Assembly (NCBI GenBank): GCA_949283215.1
Contig: CASDSC010000108.1
Coordinates: forward strand, 1-36,579
Source of the DNA: an uncultured Alistipes sp.
GTDB taxonomy: Bacteria > Bacteroidota > Bacteroidia > Bacteroidales > Rikenellaceae
Reading direction: 5' to 3'
DNA: 36,579 bases
Of the stretch, positions 1 to 8,909 are shown piece after piece. The notes under the pieces are model-generated. The model was given only the letters and a program-made list of their open reading frames with translations, was not told the DNA's origin and searched no databases. Every line of letters starts with the position of its first letter. The stretch's first letter is position 1. The position numbers were made by a program, and so were the translations under genes.

Positions 1-102
1 AATTAACTTTTAATTATTGATATATAGATATTTATGTATATAATTCGATGGTTTTTATTTTGGTGGTTTTTGCCATTTAAAAACCGGCTCCGGGTACGAT
101 GA

Positions 103-143
103 GAAAACCTCAAATGATTTATAAACTATCATCTGAGGTTTTC
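103..143. terminator. Long inverted repeat, probable bidirectional terminator
   Basis: Arms 103-118 and 128-143 pair over 16 positions with a single A/C mismatch, around a 9-base AT-rich loop. On the plus strand the hairpin runs into a T-rich tail (TTATTTTTTG), which suits a terminator for a gene left of the window. On the minus strand it lies about 70 bases beyond the stop of the PP-loop ATPase gene and ends in TTTTC, so it could end that operon too. The remaining bases 1-212 show no gene. Confidence 0.6.
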
Positions 144-212
144 TTATTTTTTGTGTCTGTATCTCCTCGGTTCGGACGAAACGATATAATACATTTTGTC
201 CGCAGAGCCTCT

Positions 213-920
213 TTATAACTCTTTCAAGTCGGCAAACCAATAGGAATAGGTCTTTACCGATCCGTCGTCGAGGCGGATGTCGTAACTTTGAGAAAAGGGC
301 TCGCCCAGTTGGAATGGAACGGGATACCGGAAAATTGGACCATCATAACAGAATGTGTGGTATTCTCCGTTTTCGCCGTTAGGATCGATGTCGTCCGGCA
401 AGGAATTGACAAAGTCTTGGTCGATCATACGTCCTATGGCTGCGGCTCCAAGTCCGTCTGCCATAGTGGTTACCACGACAGTCTGAAGTCCCGAAGTGAG
501 GAAATCGGTCATCACTTCCTCCGTGGTTTTGTTCCAGAGCGGTTCGACGACATCGATGCCGTGAGGGGCAAGGTGTTGTTCTCGATATTTGCGCACGTCG
601 TGCAGGAAAATGTCCCCGAAGATAAAATGCGTTACGCCTTGAGTTTTGAAATACTCCACGGCCTTCGACATTGCGGCACCGTAATCTTCCATATTGCCTT
701 TTGGCGTCAAGTCAACAATATGGAGGGGAATGCCGATGCTGTCAGCTTGCGCTTGCAGCAGCGGCAAGGGGTTTCCGTGCATAGTCGAACGGTGTGTCGT
801 GCGGTTGACAGTGGTCAGTAATGCGATAATTTCGTATATGCCCGCTTGTTGAACGCGCAACAAGGCATGGGCGGAATCTTTTCCTCCGCTCCAGTTGAAG
901 ACAGCTTTTATGCGTTCCAT
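213..920 (-). CDS. Dph6-like PP-loop ATP pyrophosphatase (diphthine-ammonia ligase family)
   Basis: This 235-residue protein has the adenine-nucleotide alpha-hydrolase PP-loop NWSGGKDS near residues 9-16, followed by a His/Asp-rich core (FGDIFLHDVRKYRE) typical of the MJ0570/Dph6 family. In eukaryotes and archaea, Dph6 amidates diphthine on elongation factor 2 using ATP and ammonia. Bacteria do not make diphthamide, so the bacterial homologue must act on something else, probably as an ATP-dependent amide-forming enzyme in the cytoplasm. The ATG at 920 lies inside the end of the upstream DUF2284 gene (13-base overlap), so the two are almost certainly co-transcribed and translationally coupled. 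Both lie downstream of the B12 uptake genes on the same strand, which suggests a corrinoid-related substrate. That link is inference. The family call is firm; the substrate is unknown. Confidence 0.88.
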   Translation of the reverse strand: MERIKAVFNWSGGKDSAHALLRVQQAGIYEIIALLTTVNRTTHRSTMHGNPLPLLQAQADSIGIPLHIVDLTPKGNMEDYGAAMSKAVEYFKTQGVTHFIFGDIFLHDVRKYREQHLAPHGIDVVEPLWNKTTEEVMTDFLTSGLQTVVVTTMADGLGAAAIGRMIDQDFVNSLPDDIDPNGENGEYHTFCYDGPIFRYPVPFQLGEPFSQSYDIRLDDGSVKTYSYWFADLKEL

Positions 921-1480
921 ATCACTTTCTCTGCACAGTGGAAAAATCCGCAGACCAGGATCAAATATTCAGGCAGTTGACCATCGGTTCCCCATTTCAG
1001 TTCGAGACCGAATAGTTCGGAGGTCGTACGTACGATGTCAAAGCCGCAAGCTTCGAGAGACGGCCGAACCCATTCCGGATGACGGCAAGGTTTTCCTTCG
1101 TGACGAGTACAACTGCCTTGGGGACAATATAAACAGGTTCCGGCATAGGCGAATGATCGTCCTCCGTAGGAACGTTCCATATCGAGCAGTTTTTTTTCGA
1201 TCCGGATACGCTCGGGCCGGATCAAGGTCATTGCATCGGTAATAGGAAGATCAGGGACCCGAGGAGTAATTTTTGTGGCGACCAGTAATGTTGTGGTATA
1301 TCCCTCGAGGTAACGATCTACGTTAAATTCGAAGGGAGGACAACCCCAGCTACGGCCATAATTGGGACAGGCACGGCAATAACTTTCAATGCGAGCGGCA
1401 TCGCGGAAACGGGCGATGTATTCATCGGCAGGCAATGATACCGTAAAATCTTCGGCAATATATTGGAATTTAGAATCCAT
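908..1480 (-). CDS. DUF2284 cysteine-rich, predicted metal-binding protein
   Basis: About 190 residues with the cysteine pattern of DUF2284: CRACPNYGRSWGCPPF in the first third, then CLYCPQGSC with a further Cys (GKPCRHPEW) in the middle, and a late Cys in LVCGFF. The family is predicted to bind metal, probably iron-sulfur; no reaction is established. I chose the ATG at 1480 because the protein then begins with a plausible N-terminus (MDSKFQY). An in-frame ATG at 1534 would add 18 residues of less convincing sequence. A TAnnTTTG match (TACTTTTG, 1485-1492, minus strand) sits directly before this start and could give a near-leaderless transcript, or be chance. The stop overlaps the Dph6-like gene. 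A gap of about 180 bases without a clear terminator separates it from the B12 lipoprotein gene upstream. Confidence 0.82.
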   Translation of the reverse strand: MDSKFQYIAEDFTVSLPADEYIARFRDAARIESYCRACPNYGRSWGCPPFEFNVDRYLEGYTTTLLVATKITPRVPDLPITDAMTLIRPERIRIEKKLLDMERSYGGRSFAYAGTCLYCPQGSCTRHEGKPCRHPEWVRPSLEACGFDIVRTTSELFGLELKWGTDGQLPEYLILVCGFFHCAEKVIWNA

Positions 1481-1658
1481 GAGACAAAAGTAATTGTTTC
1501 TTTTGATTTCGTCTGCTTTACCGTAGATAATCATTCAATCCTGTTGATCACTGTTCCCCTGCCATGATGGAACCGGGTATCGCCCATAAAGGTATGATGT
1601 GTTCGATATAGTTTATAAAGGGGTGTTAATTGGTTGGCATGATTCTGGAATCCGTGAT

Positions 1659-2843
1659 TTATTGAAGTGGCATAAGTTCATTGTATGTAAAGACGATATG
1701 GGCCGGGATGTCGCCTGTTTCAATCTCCCACTTTTTTTTGCCGTTAGGATCGAAACAATAGAGTTTCCCGGGAGTTACATAGTCTTTGGCATCTGAAACA
1801 AAAATCTCGCGTGTATTGGGATTTACGGCTATACCGTAAGGAATGACGATCTGTTGTTCCGTGCCGTCAGAGATGAAGTTGCGTGTGACAACTTTCTTGG
1901 TTCGGACATTGACGATGGCATAATTGACGGTGTTACTCTGCGTAGGGTAATTCCATTCTGTGCTATAGACATAGAGAGAATCTCCGCATACAGTCATTTC
2001 GCTGTTTGGCAGCAGCTTGAATTCGTCAGTAACCTTGTCCGTCCGGCTGTCAATAACGTATGTTCGCGAGGGGACATCGTAGTAGTCGCCCCGAGAGGAA
2101 ACCCATATCTGGCCGTATTGGTCCAGTTCCAGCCTGTGCAGATTGATTGCTACGTCGATTTTTTTTATTTCCTTGAATGTTTCAAGATCAATGACCGATA
2201 CCGTGCGGTCATAATTGGGAACACGGTATCCCCCCGAATTGGCGACATATAGTTTTTTCCCGACAACGACCATTTCTTCGGGCTGATAGCCGACCGTACA
2301 TGTTCCTACGATTTGCATGGTGGCCGTATCGATCTTTGCCACGTAACCCAGGCGTGCATTGGGGTCGATCTGCACGGGTCCTGCATAGGAACTGACATAG
2401 GCATAGCGATCCTTGAAAACGATGTAACGGCAATTGGGAATAGAGATTTGTGTGATGTGGCGTGCGGTTCGTACATCCATCACCTCAACGAAGTGTGAAC
2501 AGTTGATTACTGCGTAGAGTTTTCCTCCGTAGATCTGTAGGTCGTTACCTACGTCGCCCAACTCCTTCACTACGCCCGGATTCCGCTCGGCATAGATGTT
2601 CTTCGTATAAACGCCTGTCGCATAGTCGAAATAGTCGAGTGTGGCTTTGTTGTTGCCCATGTTGCCTTCGTTGAGCAGGAAGAAGCCACGGATTTTCCGA
2701 CTGCTTCCATCGGGTGTATCGTCGGGAGGAGTAACGGGAGTCGAGGTGGAGGGAACGACCGGTTCCTCCTTGCGACAAGCGCAAAGTGCCGACAGTGCCA
2801 AGATCACGATCACTGCCGAACGTACGAAATGGTGTGTACTCAT
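1659..2843 (-). CDS. btuG: BtuG-like surface beta-propeller lipoprotein (YncE/DUF5074 type)
   Basis: This 394-residue lipoprotein has a hydrophobic signal and a lipobox ending LCAC, followed by a Pro/Thr/Ser-rich linker. The rest is a repeated-blade propeller of the YncE/DUF5074 kind, opening with GFFLLNEGNM and repeating motifs such as GGKLYAVIN and GKKLYVANSGG. Bacteroides BtuG is a surface propeller lipoprotein that captures cobalamin with very high affinity and sits on BtuB. Size, fold type and position next to btuB all fit. The ATG at 2843 overlaps the btuB stop as ATGA, a 4-base coupling overlap; the longer reading begins with TTG and is less likely. The cobalamin riboswitch at 8910-9085 probably controls it as a distal gene. 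Direct B12 binding is inferred from context, because DUF5074 propellers also occur elsewhere. Confidence 0.85.
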   Translation of the reverse strand: MSTHHFVRSAVIVILALSALCACRKEEPVVPSTSTPVTPPDDTPDGSSRKIRGFFLLNEGNMGNNKATLDYFDYATGVYTKNIYAERNPGVVKELGDVGNDLQIYGGKLYAVINCSHFVEVMDVRTARHITQISIPNCRYIVFKDRYAYVSSYAGPVQIDPNARLGYVAKIDTATMQIVGTCTVGYQPEEMVVVGKKLYVANSGGYRVPNYDRTVSVIDLETFKEIKKIDVAINLHRLELDQYGQIWVSSRGDYYDVPSRTYVIDSRTDKVTDEFKLLPNSEMTVCGDSLYVYSTEWNYPTQSNTVNYAIVNVRTKKVVTRNFISDGTEQQIVIPYGIAVNPNTREIFVSDAKDYVTPGKLYCFDPNGKKKWEIETGDIPAHIVFTYNELMPLQ

Positions 2844-4888
2844 AATATCCAACTGATGATGATTTTTACGTTAGTACCAGGCATCGGGTAGCATTGTACG
2901 ACTTCGTATTGCTGATTGAGCAGGTTGTTTACTTCAACGGTGGCCCGCAGTTGCGAGTGGTTGAGGTGAAAATTTTTAGACAGGGCGACATCGCTCGTGT
3001 ACCAGGCAAGGGCATGGTTTTCGGGAATGTTGGCCGACGATTCGTATCGTTCGCCTGTGTAGATGAAACTGTAGTTGAGGCTCCAATCGCCGAGACTCAA
3101 TCCAATGATTGCCGAGGCGCTGTGCCACGGGATGTAAGGGATCTGTCCGCCGTAATAGGGACTGTTTGGGTCAGTGAAGTCCTGCGCTTTCTGATAGGTG
3201 TATGTTGCACGACAATCGATCCCGAGTTGCCCGAAACGCATCGATCCGCTCACAACGGCATCTGCACCGCGGATTTCGACATATCCCAGATTGACCATGG
3301 TCCATTGGAATTGATTCGATGTAGGCATGGCTATAATTTTGTCATCCACCTCGTTGTAGTATGCATCAAGACTGGCTTCCAGTCGCCAAAAACGGGCTTG
3401 TGGCCACTCTTTTGTGTAGGAAATACCCATGTTGTACTGGGTGGTGTATTCCGGTTTGAGGTATTTGTTACCGATGAAGGTATAGTAGAGGTCGTTGAGG
3501 GTGGGCATGCGAAATATCCGTTTATAGAAGGCTCGCAAGGCGAGATCCACTTCACGGAAGGGTTTGTATTGCGCTACGACGGTCGGGGTAAATACGCTTT
3601 TGTCGCCCGCTTCGGCACCTTGTGTACGTGCAAAGTCATCCACGAATGTATAAAGTAAACTACTTTGAACGGTTACCTTGTTGAACCGGAAAGTCGTTGC
3701 CAAGGCTGTTAGGGACGTAAGACGCGAAGGATAGACGAAATTTACCAAATCGGCCTTGAGCGTATTGTATTGCAGGTCAGTAGCCAGATTGACATCCCAC
3801 CATTTGAATAGGGTGAATTCGTGGGCCGCTGAGAGATATGCCTCCTGTTGGTGGTAGTGATTGTCGACGAACATTGTCGTTACATCGAGTCGAGGGTCGG
3901 AGAGGTAGTGCAGGTAGTCATAGGCATATTTGGCATTGACCGCCAGTCGATAACGATCGTTCAATGCCTTGAAAAATGATCCTTGCAGGAAAAAGTTCGA
4001 ATCCCATTGCCGATCCTCGTGGCGGAATTTTCCGGGTTCTTCACGAACGAAGGCCCCAGGGTAACCGCGTTCGGATTTGTAGAAGTAGGCTTTGACGCGC
4101 CAGTTCCCGTTGGGAATCTGACCGAAGAGTCCTTCTTCAATGCGAAGAGCCCGCACATCGCCGTTTTGTCGCACAGCTGTTGTGTCATATCCGTCTGCCT
4201 TGACGTAGGAAAATTTGTAGCGTCCTGTTGTATAGAGGAACTCTGCGTTCAATGAATTGGATATTCGGTTGCTGAGTCGTTGTTCGTAGAGGACAGATGG
4301 ATTGATTGTCCCGAAGGAGCCGCCTTTTAGGGTTAGTTTAAGATTGTAACTTTTACTGTCTGTAAATTCAGGAATCCGTGTTCGGAGATATACGGCGCTG
4401 GCAGAGGCGTAGTCTTTGGCCGACTGCATGCCAGAACTTTTTTGTCCATTGTAGAGCGTTACCGCCGCCATGTTGTCGAGCGAGTATTTTCCCAAATCGA
4501 TCTGTCCGTTTTGAGCGTTACCCAGTTGGATGCCGTCGTAAAAAACTCCGACGTGCTGTGTGCCCATACCGCGGACGTTGATCGTTTTCAGACCTCCTAT
4601 TCCCCCGTAGTCTTTAATCTGGACTCCGGCGAAGTATCGGATTGCGTCTGCCACCGAGTGTGCGCTGAGACGTTGCAACAACTTTCCGTTCAGAGTCTGT
4701 GCAGGAATGACCTTTTCGGGTCGGAATCTGCCGATTACAACGATGGAGTCGATGTGTTGTCTATCATTGAACTTTGTGGAATCCGGCATTTGAGCAAAAA
4801 CGGCAGCTGTACCTGGTCCTATGCAGAGGACCAGGTACAATGCCACAACAAATACTAATCTTTTATTCTGTTTGTTACCCGTTTTCAC
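2840..4888 (-). CDS. btuB: TonB-dependent cobalamin receptor, BtuB type
   Basis: A 682-residue outer membrane receptor with an N-terminal signal (about residues 10-32, ending VFAQ). A plug domain follows, with DSIVVIG as a likely TonB-box region and the plug motif LKTINVRGMG, then a C-terminal beta-barrel rich in alternating aromatic strands ending in IISWIL. Compact length, the riboswitch upstream and the BtuG-like neighbour identify it as a BtuB-type vitamin B12 importer powered by TonB-ExbBD. No carboxypeptidase-like SusC extension is present. The start is GTG at 4888; the first in-frame ATG lies after the signal peptide, so GTG is required. It begins 4 bases after the preceding stop and its own stop overlaps the next start, consistent with one operon. 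No btuCDF or TonB genes are in the window. Confidence 0.88.
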   Translation of the reverse strand: MKTGNKQNKRLVFVVALYLVLCIGPGTAAVFAQMPDSTKFNDRQHIDSIVVIGRFRPEKVIPAQTLNGKLLQRLSAHSVADAIRYFAGVQIKDYGGIGGLKTINVRGMGTQHVGVFYDGIQLGNAQNGQIDLGKYSLDNMAAVTLYNGQKSSGMQSAKDYASASAVYLRTRIPEFTDSKSYNLKLTLKGGSFGTINPSVLYEQRLSNRISNSLNAEFLYTTGRYKFSYVKADGYDTTAVRQNGDVRALRIEEGLFGQIPNGNWRVKAYFYKSERGYPGAFVREEPGKFRHEDRQWDSNFFLQGSFFKALNDRYRLAVNAKYAYDYLHYLSDPRLDVTTMFVDNHYHQQEAYLSAAHEFTLFKWWDVNLATDLQYNTLKADLVNFVYPSRLTSLTALATTFRFNKVTVQSSLLYTFVDDFARTQGAEAGDKSVFTPTVVAQYKPFREVDLALRAFYKRIFRMPTLNDLYYTFIGNKYLKPEYTTQYNMGISYTKEWPQARFWRLEASLDAYYNEVDDKIIAMPTSNQFQWTMVNLGYVEIRGADAVVSGSMRFGQLGIDCRATYTYQKAQDFTDPNSPYYGGQIPYIPWHSASAIIGLSLGDWSLNYSFIYTGERYESSANIPENHALAWYTSDVALSKNFHLNHSQLRATVEVNNLLNQQYEVVQCYPMPGTNVKIIISWIL

Positions 4889-4892
4889 CGTA

Positions 4893-6614
4893 TTATTTGT
4901 TCATGTTGAAATCTTTGATGTCGAACACTTCTGTCGATACCTCGCCGATCCAGCCGCATTGTTGATTCAGGGCAACCTGAATTTTTACGAAATCGATATA
5001 TTTCAGGTTGGCATCCCGGCCGTCAAATGTCACGGCGTTGGAGATCTTGAAGTGGTTGTCGGTTGGCGCGGCATTGTAGTTGTCGTCATCACTTAATCGA
5101 TCAATCGGGCTGTAATTATCGGCATATCCCCATTCGAAGGCCGGGTTAACCCAATAGGTCCCGTTTCCTGACTGGTCGTAACTCCGTGATCGAAGACATG
5201 GTCCCCGTAGTGTGTAGCTATCCTCAGCTACCCAAGTCGGATAATAGTAATCTTGTGAATGGAACGCGCCGAGATATTCGATAGCTCCGTTGGCTCCGCG
5301 GTTGTCGGTCCACAGGGTGTTCATCTTCGGAGCAGACGGCCGGTAATAGGTTACAGCATAATCTTGGATTGTTTCCTCTTTGCCGTATTCTGATCCTCGG
5401 AGTTCGTACCAGGTGTCGTTGGGCAAACCGTCACCGTTTTCATCCTGCATGACCCAGACGATGGCTGGTTCGGACGAACCGTTGAAGGCGTTGCCTGTGA
5501 TGGCGATATTGTAGTCTCCGTCATTGTCAATACTGTGGTCGAATCCGACAACAATATATCCACCGAAACCACCTAATGAGATATATGCTTTTTGCGCGAG
5601 GATACTTTCTGCATAAGCGCAAGCTTCATCCATGGTGTTTACCGTATAGGAGTCGTTGATAAATTGGCCGGGAGCCGGCAGAAATTCGTAAACCTTGTTA
5701 CAGGATACCTGGCTGTTTCCTGAACGGGGCCGATAGTAGGTTCCTTCGGCTGGACACACGTTGACAGTGAAAAGTTGGGAGGCCGAGAGATGATCGTTTC
5801 GCATTTCGAGTTTGATCATGTGTGTGCCTGTGGTTTGGGCTGAGAAGGCATATTCTGGCTTTTCATTTTCTTGCACGACCTCGCCGTCGATACTCCACGT
5901 GTAGGTGGCGTTGAATGCGTTTTTGATATCTACGGCTCTGATTCGGATTGTGCGACCGATAGCTACATTGTAGGAGGTTTGTTCGAAGTCCCATTCGAAG
6001 TCGATCTCATCAGCAGACCGTACATATACCGGAAATTCGATAAAATCCTCACCGTCTTCATTGCGTGTGTCGAGGCGTAGTGTATAATCGCCTCGTTTCG
6101 ATGCGGTGAATACATAATTCTGTTCGTTACCTACCGTTTCGCCGTCGAGTGTCCAAAGATAGGATGTTTCGAGGGTTGAAGCGACCTGCGGTAGTAATGT
6201 CAGTTCCGAACCGAGTAGTACGGTAAAGCCATTTTCTGCGCCTGGTAATGAAATCGTTGGCGGTGTAGGATCGAGCACATCGATACGTAATTCTTCTTCG
6301 TCTGTACCCCCTTGGTTGGTTACAGTTAGGGTAATGTAATATCGACCACTCTGTTCAGGAGTGAATTTTAAGGTCGGCTCATTTCCAATTATCTCATTGT
6401 CGAGTCGCCATGCGAAGGATGCATCTTCGGCATTTTCGTATGTTGGACGGATTTCGATTTCTCGACCGGTCTTGACTGTGTAAATCGACGTTGGACTGTC
6501 GAGGGTAATTATTGGAGGGTCAGGTAATGAGAGTTTTCCCCCAGTATCGGAACAACTAGCCATAAGTAAACTGGCAAAAGTTGCAAAGAAATAATAGAAT
6601 ATGGTTCGTTTCAT
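4893..6614 (-). CDS. PKD-like repeat surface lipoprotein of the B12 locus
   Basis: A 573-residue lipoprotein with signal and lipobox LLMASCSD. Three Ig/PKD-like repeats of about 80 residues follow, each with the recurring core F.W.LDNE.IG..., seen as FAWRLDNEIIGNE, YLWTLDGETVGNE and YTWSIDGEVVQENE. After about residue 290 comes a different, aromatic- and Gly-rich domain (GGFGGYIVVGFDHSID, DENGDGLPNDTWYELRGSEYG). The Asp-rich DENGDGLPNDTW stretch may bind calcium. The ATG at 6614 was chosen over an upstream TTG because it begins directly at the signal peptide. Lying between a propeller lipoprotein and btuB, it is probably a surface accessory factor for corrinoid capture, but I cannot assign a ligand. 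It could resemble the B12-binding surface lipoproteins described besides BtuG in Bacteroides; that is a guess from context. Confidence 0.75.
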   Translation of the reverse strand: MKRTIFYYFFATFASLLMASCSDTGGKLSLPDPPIITLDSPTSIYTVKTGREIEIRPTYENAEDASFAWRLDNEIIGNEPTLKFTPEQSGRYYITLTVTNQGGTDEEELRIDVLDPTPPTISLPGAENGFTVLLGSELTLLPQVASTLETSYLWTLDGETVGNEQNYVFTASKRGDYTLRLDTRNEDGEDFIEFPVYVRSADEIDFEWDFEQTSYNVAIGRTIRIRAVDIKNAFNATYTWSIDGEVVQENEKPEYAFSAQTTGTHMIKLEMRNDHLSASQLFTVNVCPAEGTYYRPRSGNSQVSCNKVYEFLPAPGQFINDSYTVNTMDEACAYAESILAQKAYISLGGFGGYIVVGFDHSIDNDGDYNIAITGNAFNGSSEPAIVWVMQDENGDGLPNDTWYELRGSEYGKEETIQDYAVTYYRPSAPKMNTLWTDNRGANGAIEYLGAFHSQDYYYPTWVAEDSYTLRGPCLRSRSYDQSGNGTYWVNPAFEWGYADNYSPIDRLSDDDNYNAAPTDNHFKISNAVTFDGRDANLKYIDFVKIQVALNQQCGWIGEVSTEVFDIKDFNMNK

Positions 6615-6706
6615 GTTTGGTCCCAATCAGTGAGTTCTATGGATTTGAACGGCACTACCGCCATGGGGCGGCAATGCCGTTCGAAATGCATTGGTTTTGA
6701 GTTGGA

Positions 6707-8608
6707 TCAATAGGAAGCTGAGAAGAAGATTCCTGCCGGGAAGTGGGTGTAGTTTTGGTAGTCGGCGACCAGAGAGGGGACTCCCGAGCTCATGTCGTAC
6801 ACCGAAATATCGTTTGTGAGGAAACTCCAACCATATCCCAAAATCGTGTTGTAATAGTATTCTCCGGTTATAGGGTGGATTGCAGGCATATTGTATATCA
6901 TGCCCCAGTTCGCGATGGTTGATTTAATGTCACCTAACGTTTCAGTGGTGTTAGATGTGAAATTGTGGCGGTAGATCGTGGAGGTGTTGTTGCAGAAGTA
7001 AATCTCGTCGCCTTTGGCTGAGATTCCTGGGGTGGCGCCCCAACCTGGAGATACACCTCCTTCGGTCAGAGTGTGCTTGTCCATCGAGTAGCCGGTGGCA
7101 GAGAGTTTGATGATCTGGGCAGGGTTGGTCGAGCACGAAACCCATAGATAACCCTCTTCGTCGGATTTAATGACTCCAGTTACGGTGCCATCCATTGCGA
7201 CAGTCTCTACGACTGAGCCGTTTACCAGCACAAGAATCGATTTATTGGCTGGAGCAAAGACCTTGTTTCCGACAACAGCCATACGGTTTTTCAGGGCCCC
7301 TTTCGTTCCCTCGAGTGCAGTGAGAGCGCGCGAGTCTAAATCCAGAGTCCATAGACCGGCATTGTCGCGGATATAGGCGGTACGGCCGATTACAACTACA
7401 TGGGTTGGCCATGAGAGTCCCGAGAGATCGTCGGTACTGAATTTATTGGTGTTTTTGAGTGTCTTGGCATCCATTTCGACCAACATGCCGTCGTTTCCGC
7501 CATTTTGTGAAATAATGTACATTTTGCCTCCGGTAATGAACAGGTCTTGCGCTGAATTTCCCAATTCCGAGTTATTCATTCGCCAGTAGGCATGGTCGAT
7601 GACGTGTCCGTCGGCGGTGATGTAGATAAGCGAACCATTTTCCGTTGTCATGTTTCCCTCATTGAGGACAAATGTACCTTTGGAATCGGAAAAATCAACT
7701 GCACAAATGCGTGTAGAGGCGAATACCGTTTGGCCCTTGCTGTCGGTGGCAATAAGAGAAAGAATACCTTCGGTATAATATGAACCGGAGAAAGCAGGCG
7801 CTGTTACCTTTATGGTTCTGGATTTAGAATCGATTTCGGCAGACCATCCCTGTGGCACATTCATCAGATCAACCGCTATCACTTCGCCCTTATACGAAAG
7901 AGTCTGTTCTTCGCCGAATGTGAACGTAAAGTAATTGTCAATGTCATTGTCAGTTGACCCTAAAGGTAGCGTTTCGGTGTACACGAATGTGAATCCTGCG
8001 GGCGAGGCTTTCGGGATTGAGATCGTTGTTTTGCCGTCGGCCAGGGTGAAGATTACCTCGGTTTCTCCGTCCTGCATGTCGGAAAAGATTGAATCACCAT
8101 CGCTGCCTTCGGCTTTGACTCCCATCGAAGACCAGTTTTGTCCTCCGTCGGTCGACATTTCCCACTCTGCGGTGTTCGGGTTAATACGCAGTTGCGGGGT
8201 AATGCCATCCGCACCTTCGGCTTTAATCTTATGTCCGTCCACCTCGATGATTGTGCCGTCGAGAGCCCAATAGTAGAGGTCGTCCTGGCCTTTGATTACA
8301 GAAAGTGCCGGGGCACTGGTACCGTCCTCCCCGTTTGAAATCGTAGCCGTTGAACCATCCGAAAAATGAATGGTATAACCGTCAGTGTTTTCGTCGACCG
8401 AGGTTATTGTTATATTCTGTTGTAAGGCTTTAACCAGTTTTTGAAGAGACTCGATGTCCGTGTTGGCTTTTTTCGCAGCTTGTTCAAGAAGTTCCATTCG
8501 CCCGTTCAAGTCGTTTACGGCGTTCCACAAATCGTCGTCATTGTATGAGCAGCTCCACGTTACAATGCTCAGGAGGACAATAGTCCAAAAGGTAAATAAT
8601 CTTCTCAT
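6707..8608 (-). CDS. DUF4988 coiled coil plus DUF5074 propeller surface lipoprotein
   Basis: This 633-residue lipoprotein is the first gene behind the riboswitch. Order of parts: signal peptide with lipobox (VTWSCS); a short heptad coiled coil (about residues 28-65, DLNGRMELLEQAAKK); a DUF4988-type beta-rich stalk with collagen-like ISNGEDGTSAP; an Ig-like segment; and from about residue 300 a DUF5074 propeller opening GTFVLNEGNM, the same signature that opens the BtuG-like protein at 1659-2843. The coiled coil suggests it trimerises or projects the propeller from the cell. The ATG at 8608 is preferred. The frame stays open 88 codons further up to 8872, but that stretch is leader RNA containing a terminator hairpin and does not look like protein. 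It is probably a second corrinoid-binding surface protein; a different ligand is possible. Confidence 0.82.
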   Translation of the reverse strand: MRRLFTFWTIVLLSIVTWSCSYNDDDLWNAVNDLNGRMELLEQAAKKANTDIESLQKLVKALQQNITITSVDENTDGYTIHFSDGSTATISNGEDGTSAPALSVIKGQDDLYYWALDGTIIEVDGHKIKAEGADGITPQLRINPNTAEWEMSTDGGQNWSSMGVKAEGSDGDSIFSDMQDGETEVIFTLADGKTTISIPKASPAGFTFVYTETLPLGSTDNDIDNYFTFTFGEEQTLSYKGEVIAVDLMNVPQGWSAEIDSKSRTIKVTAPAFSGSYYTEGILSLIATDSKGQTVFASTRICAVDFSDSKGTFVLNEGNMTTENGSLIYITADGHVIDHAYWRMNNSELGNSAQDLFITGGKMYIISQNGGNDGMLVEMDAKTLKNTNKFSTDDLSGLSWPTHVVVIGRTAYIRDNAGLWTLDLDSRALTALEGTKGALKNRMAVVGNKVFAPANKSILVLVNGSVVETVAMDGTVTGVIKSDEEGYLWVSCSTNPAQIIKLSATGYSMDKHTLTEGGVSPGWGATPGISAKGDEIYFCNNTSTIYRHNFTSNTTETLGDIKSTIANWGMIYNMPAIHPITGEYYYNTILGYGWSFLTNDISVYDMSSGVPSLVADYQNYTHFPAGIFFSASY

Positions 8609-8651
8609 GTTTTTAAAATTTTTTATAAAGTCGAGTTCTGGTACGAATAAA

Positions 8652-8690
8652 AAATGCTTGCTGCGGGTATAAAACTCGAAGCAAGCATTT
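8652..8690 (-). terminator. Leader hairpin with U-run downstream of the B12 riboswitch
   Basis: Arms 8680-8690 and 8652-8662 form a perfect 11-bp stem (AAATGCTTGCT pairing with AGCAAGCATTT) around a 17-base loop. The transcript continues with a run of U residues ending near 8649. This is an intrinsic-terminator-like structure in the 5' leader, about 45 bases before the first start codon and about 220 bases past the riboswitch aptamer. It could be the transcriptional expression platform or an attenuator. The stem is AT-rich, so its strength is uncertain. Confidence 0.55.
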
Positions 8691-8909
8691 CTGCAAATGG
8701 GGTATATGGCCTGTAACGACGTGATTTTTATAGTTCTCACGCCGTAAACAAGTTCACGAATTTGTATTCCTGTCGCCATTTGAATCACATGGGTGATTGC
8801 ACGACGGGAAGCGTAGAAAAAATCAAATTTGGGAAAGGGTGCGATGAGACAACGCGAACCGAACCGTTGCATTTGATTATAACCCGAAACCCGCGGGTGC
8901 CAATCATTT

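Noticed and set aside
288-821. 177-codon open frame on the plus strand
   Set aside because: It is antisense to the PP-loop ATPase gene, which carries the SGGKDS motif and an operon overlap.
8609-8872. N-terminal extension of the 633-residue lipoprotein
   Set aside because: Although in frame, it covers leader RNA with a terminator-like stem, and starting there would bury the signal peptide and lipobox.
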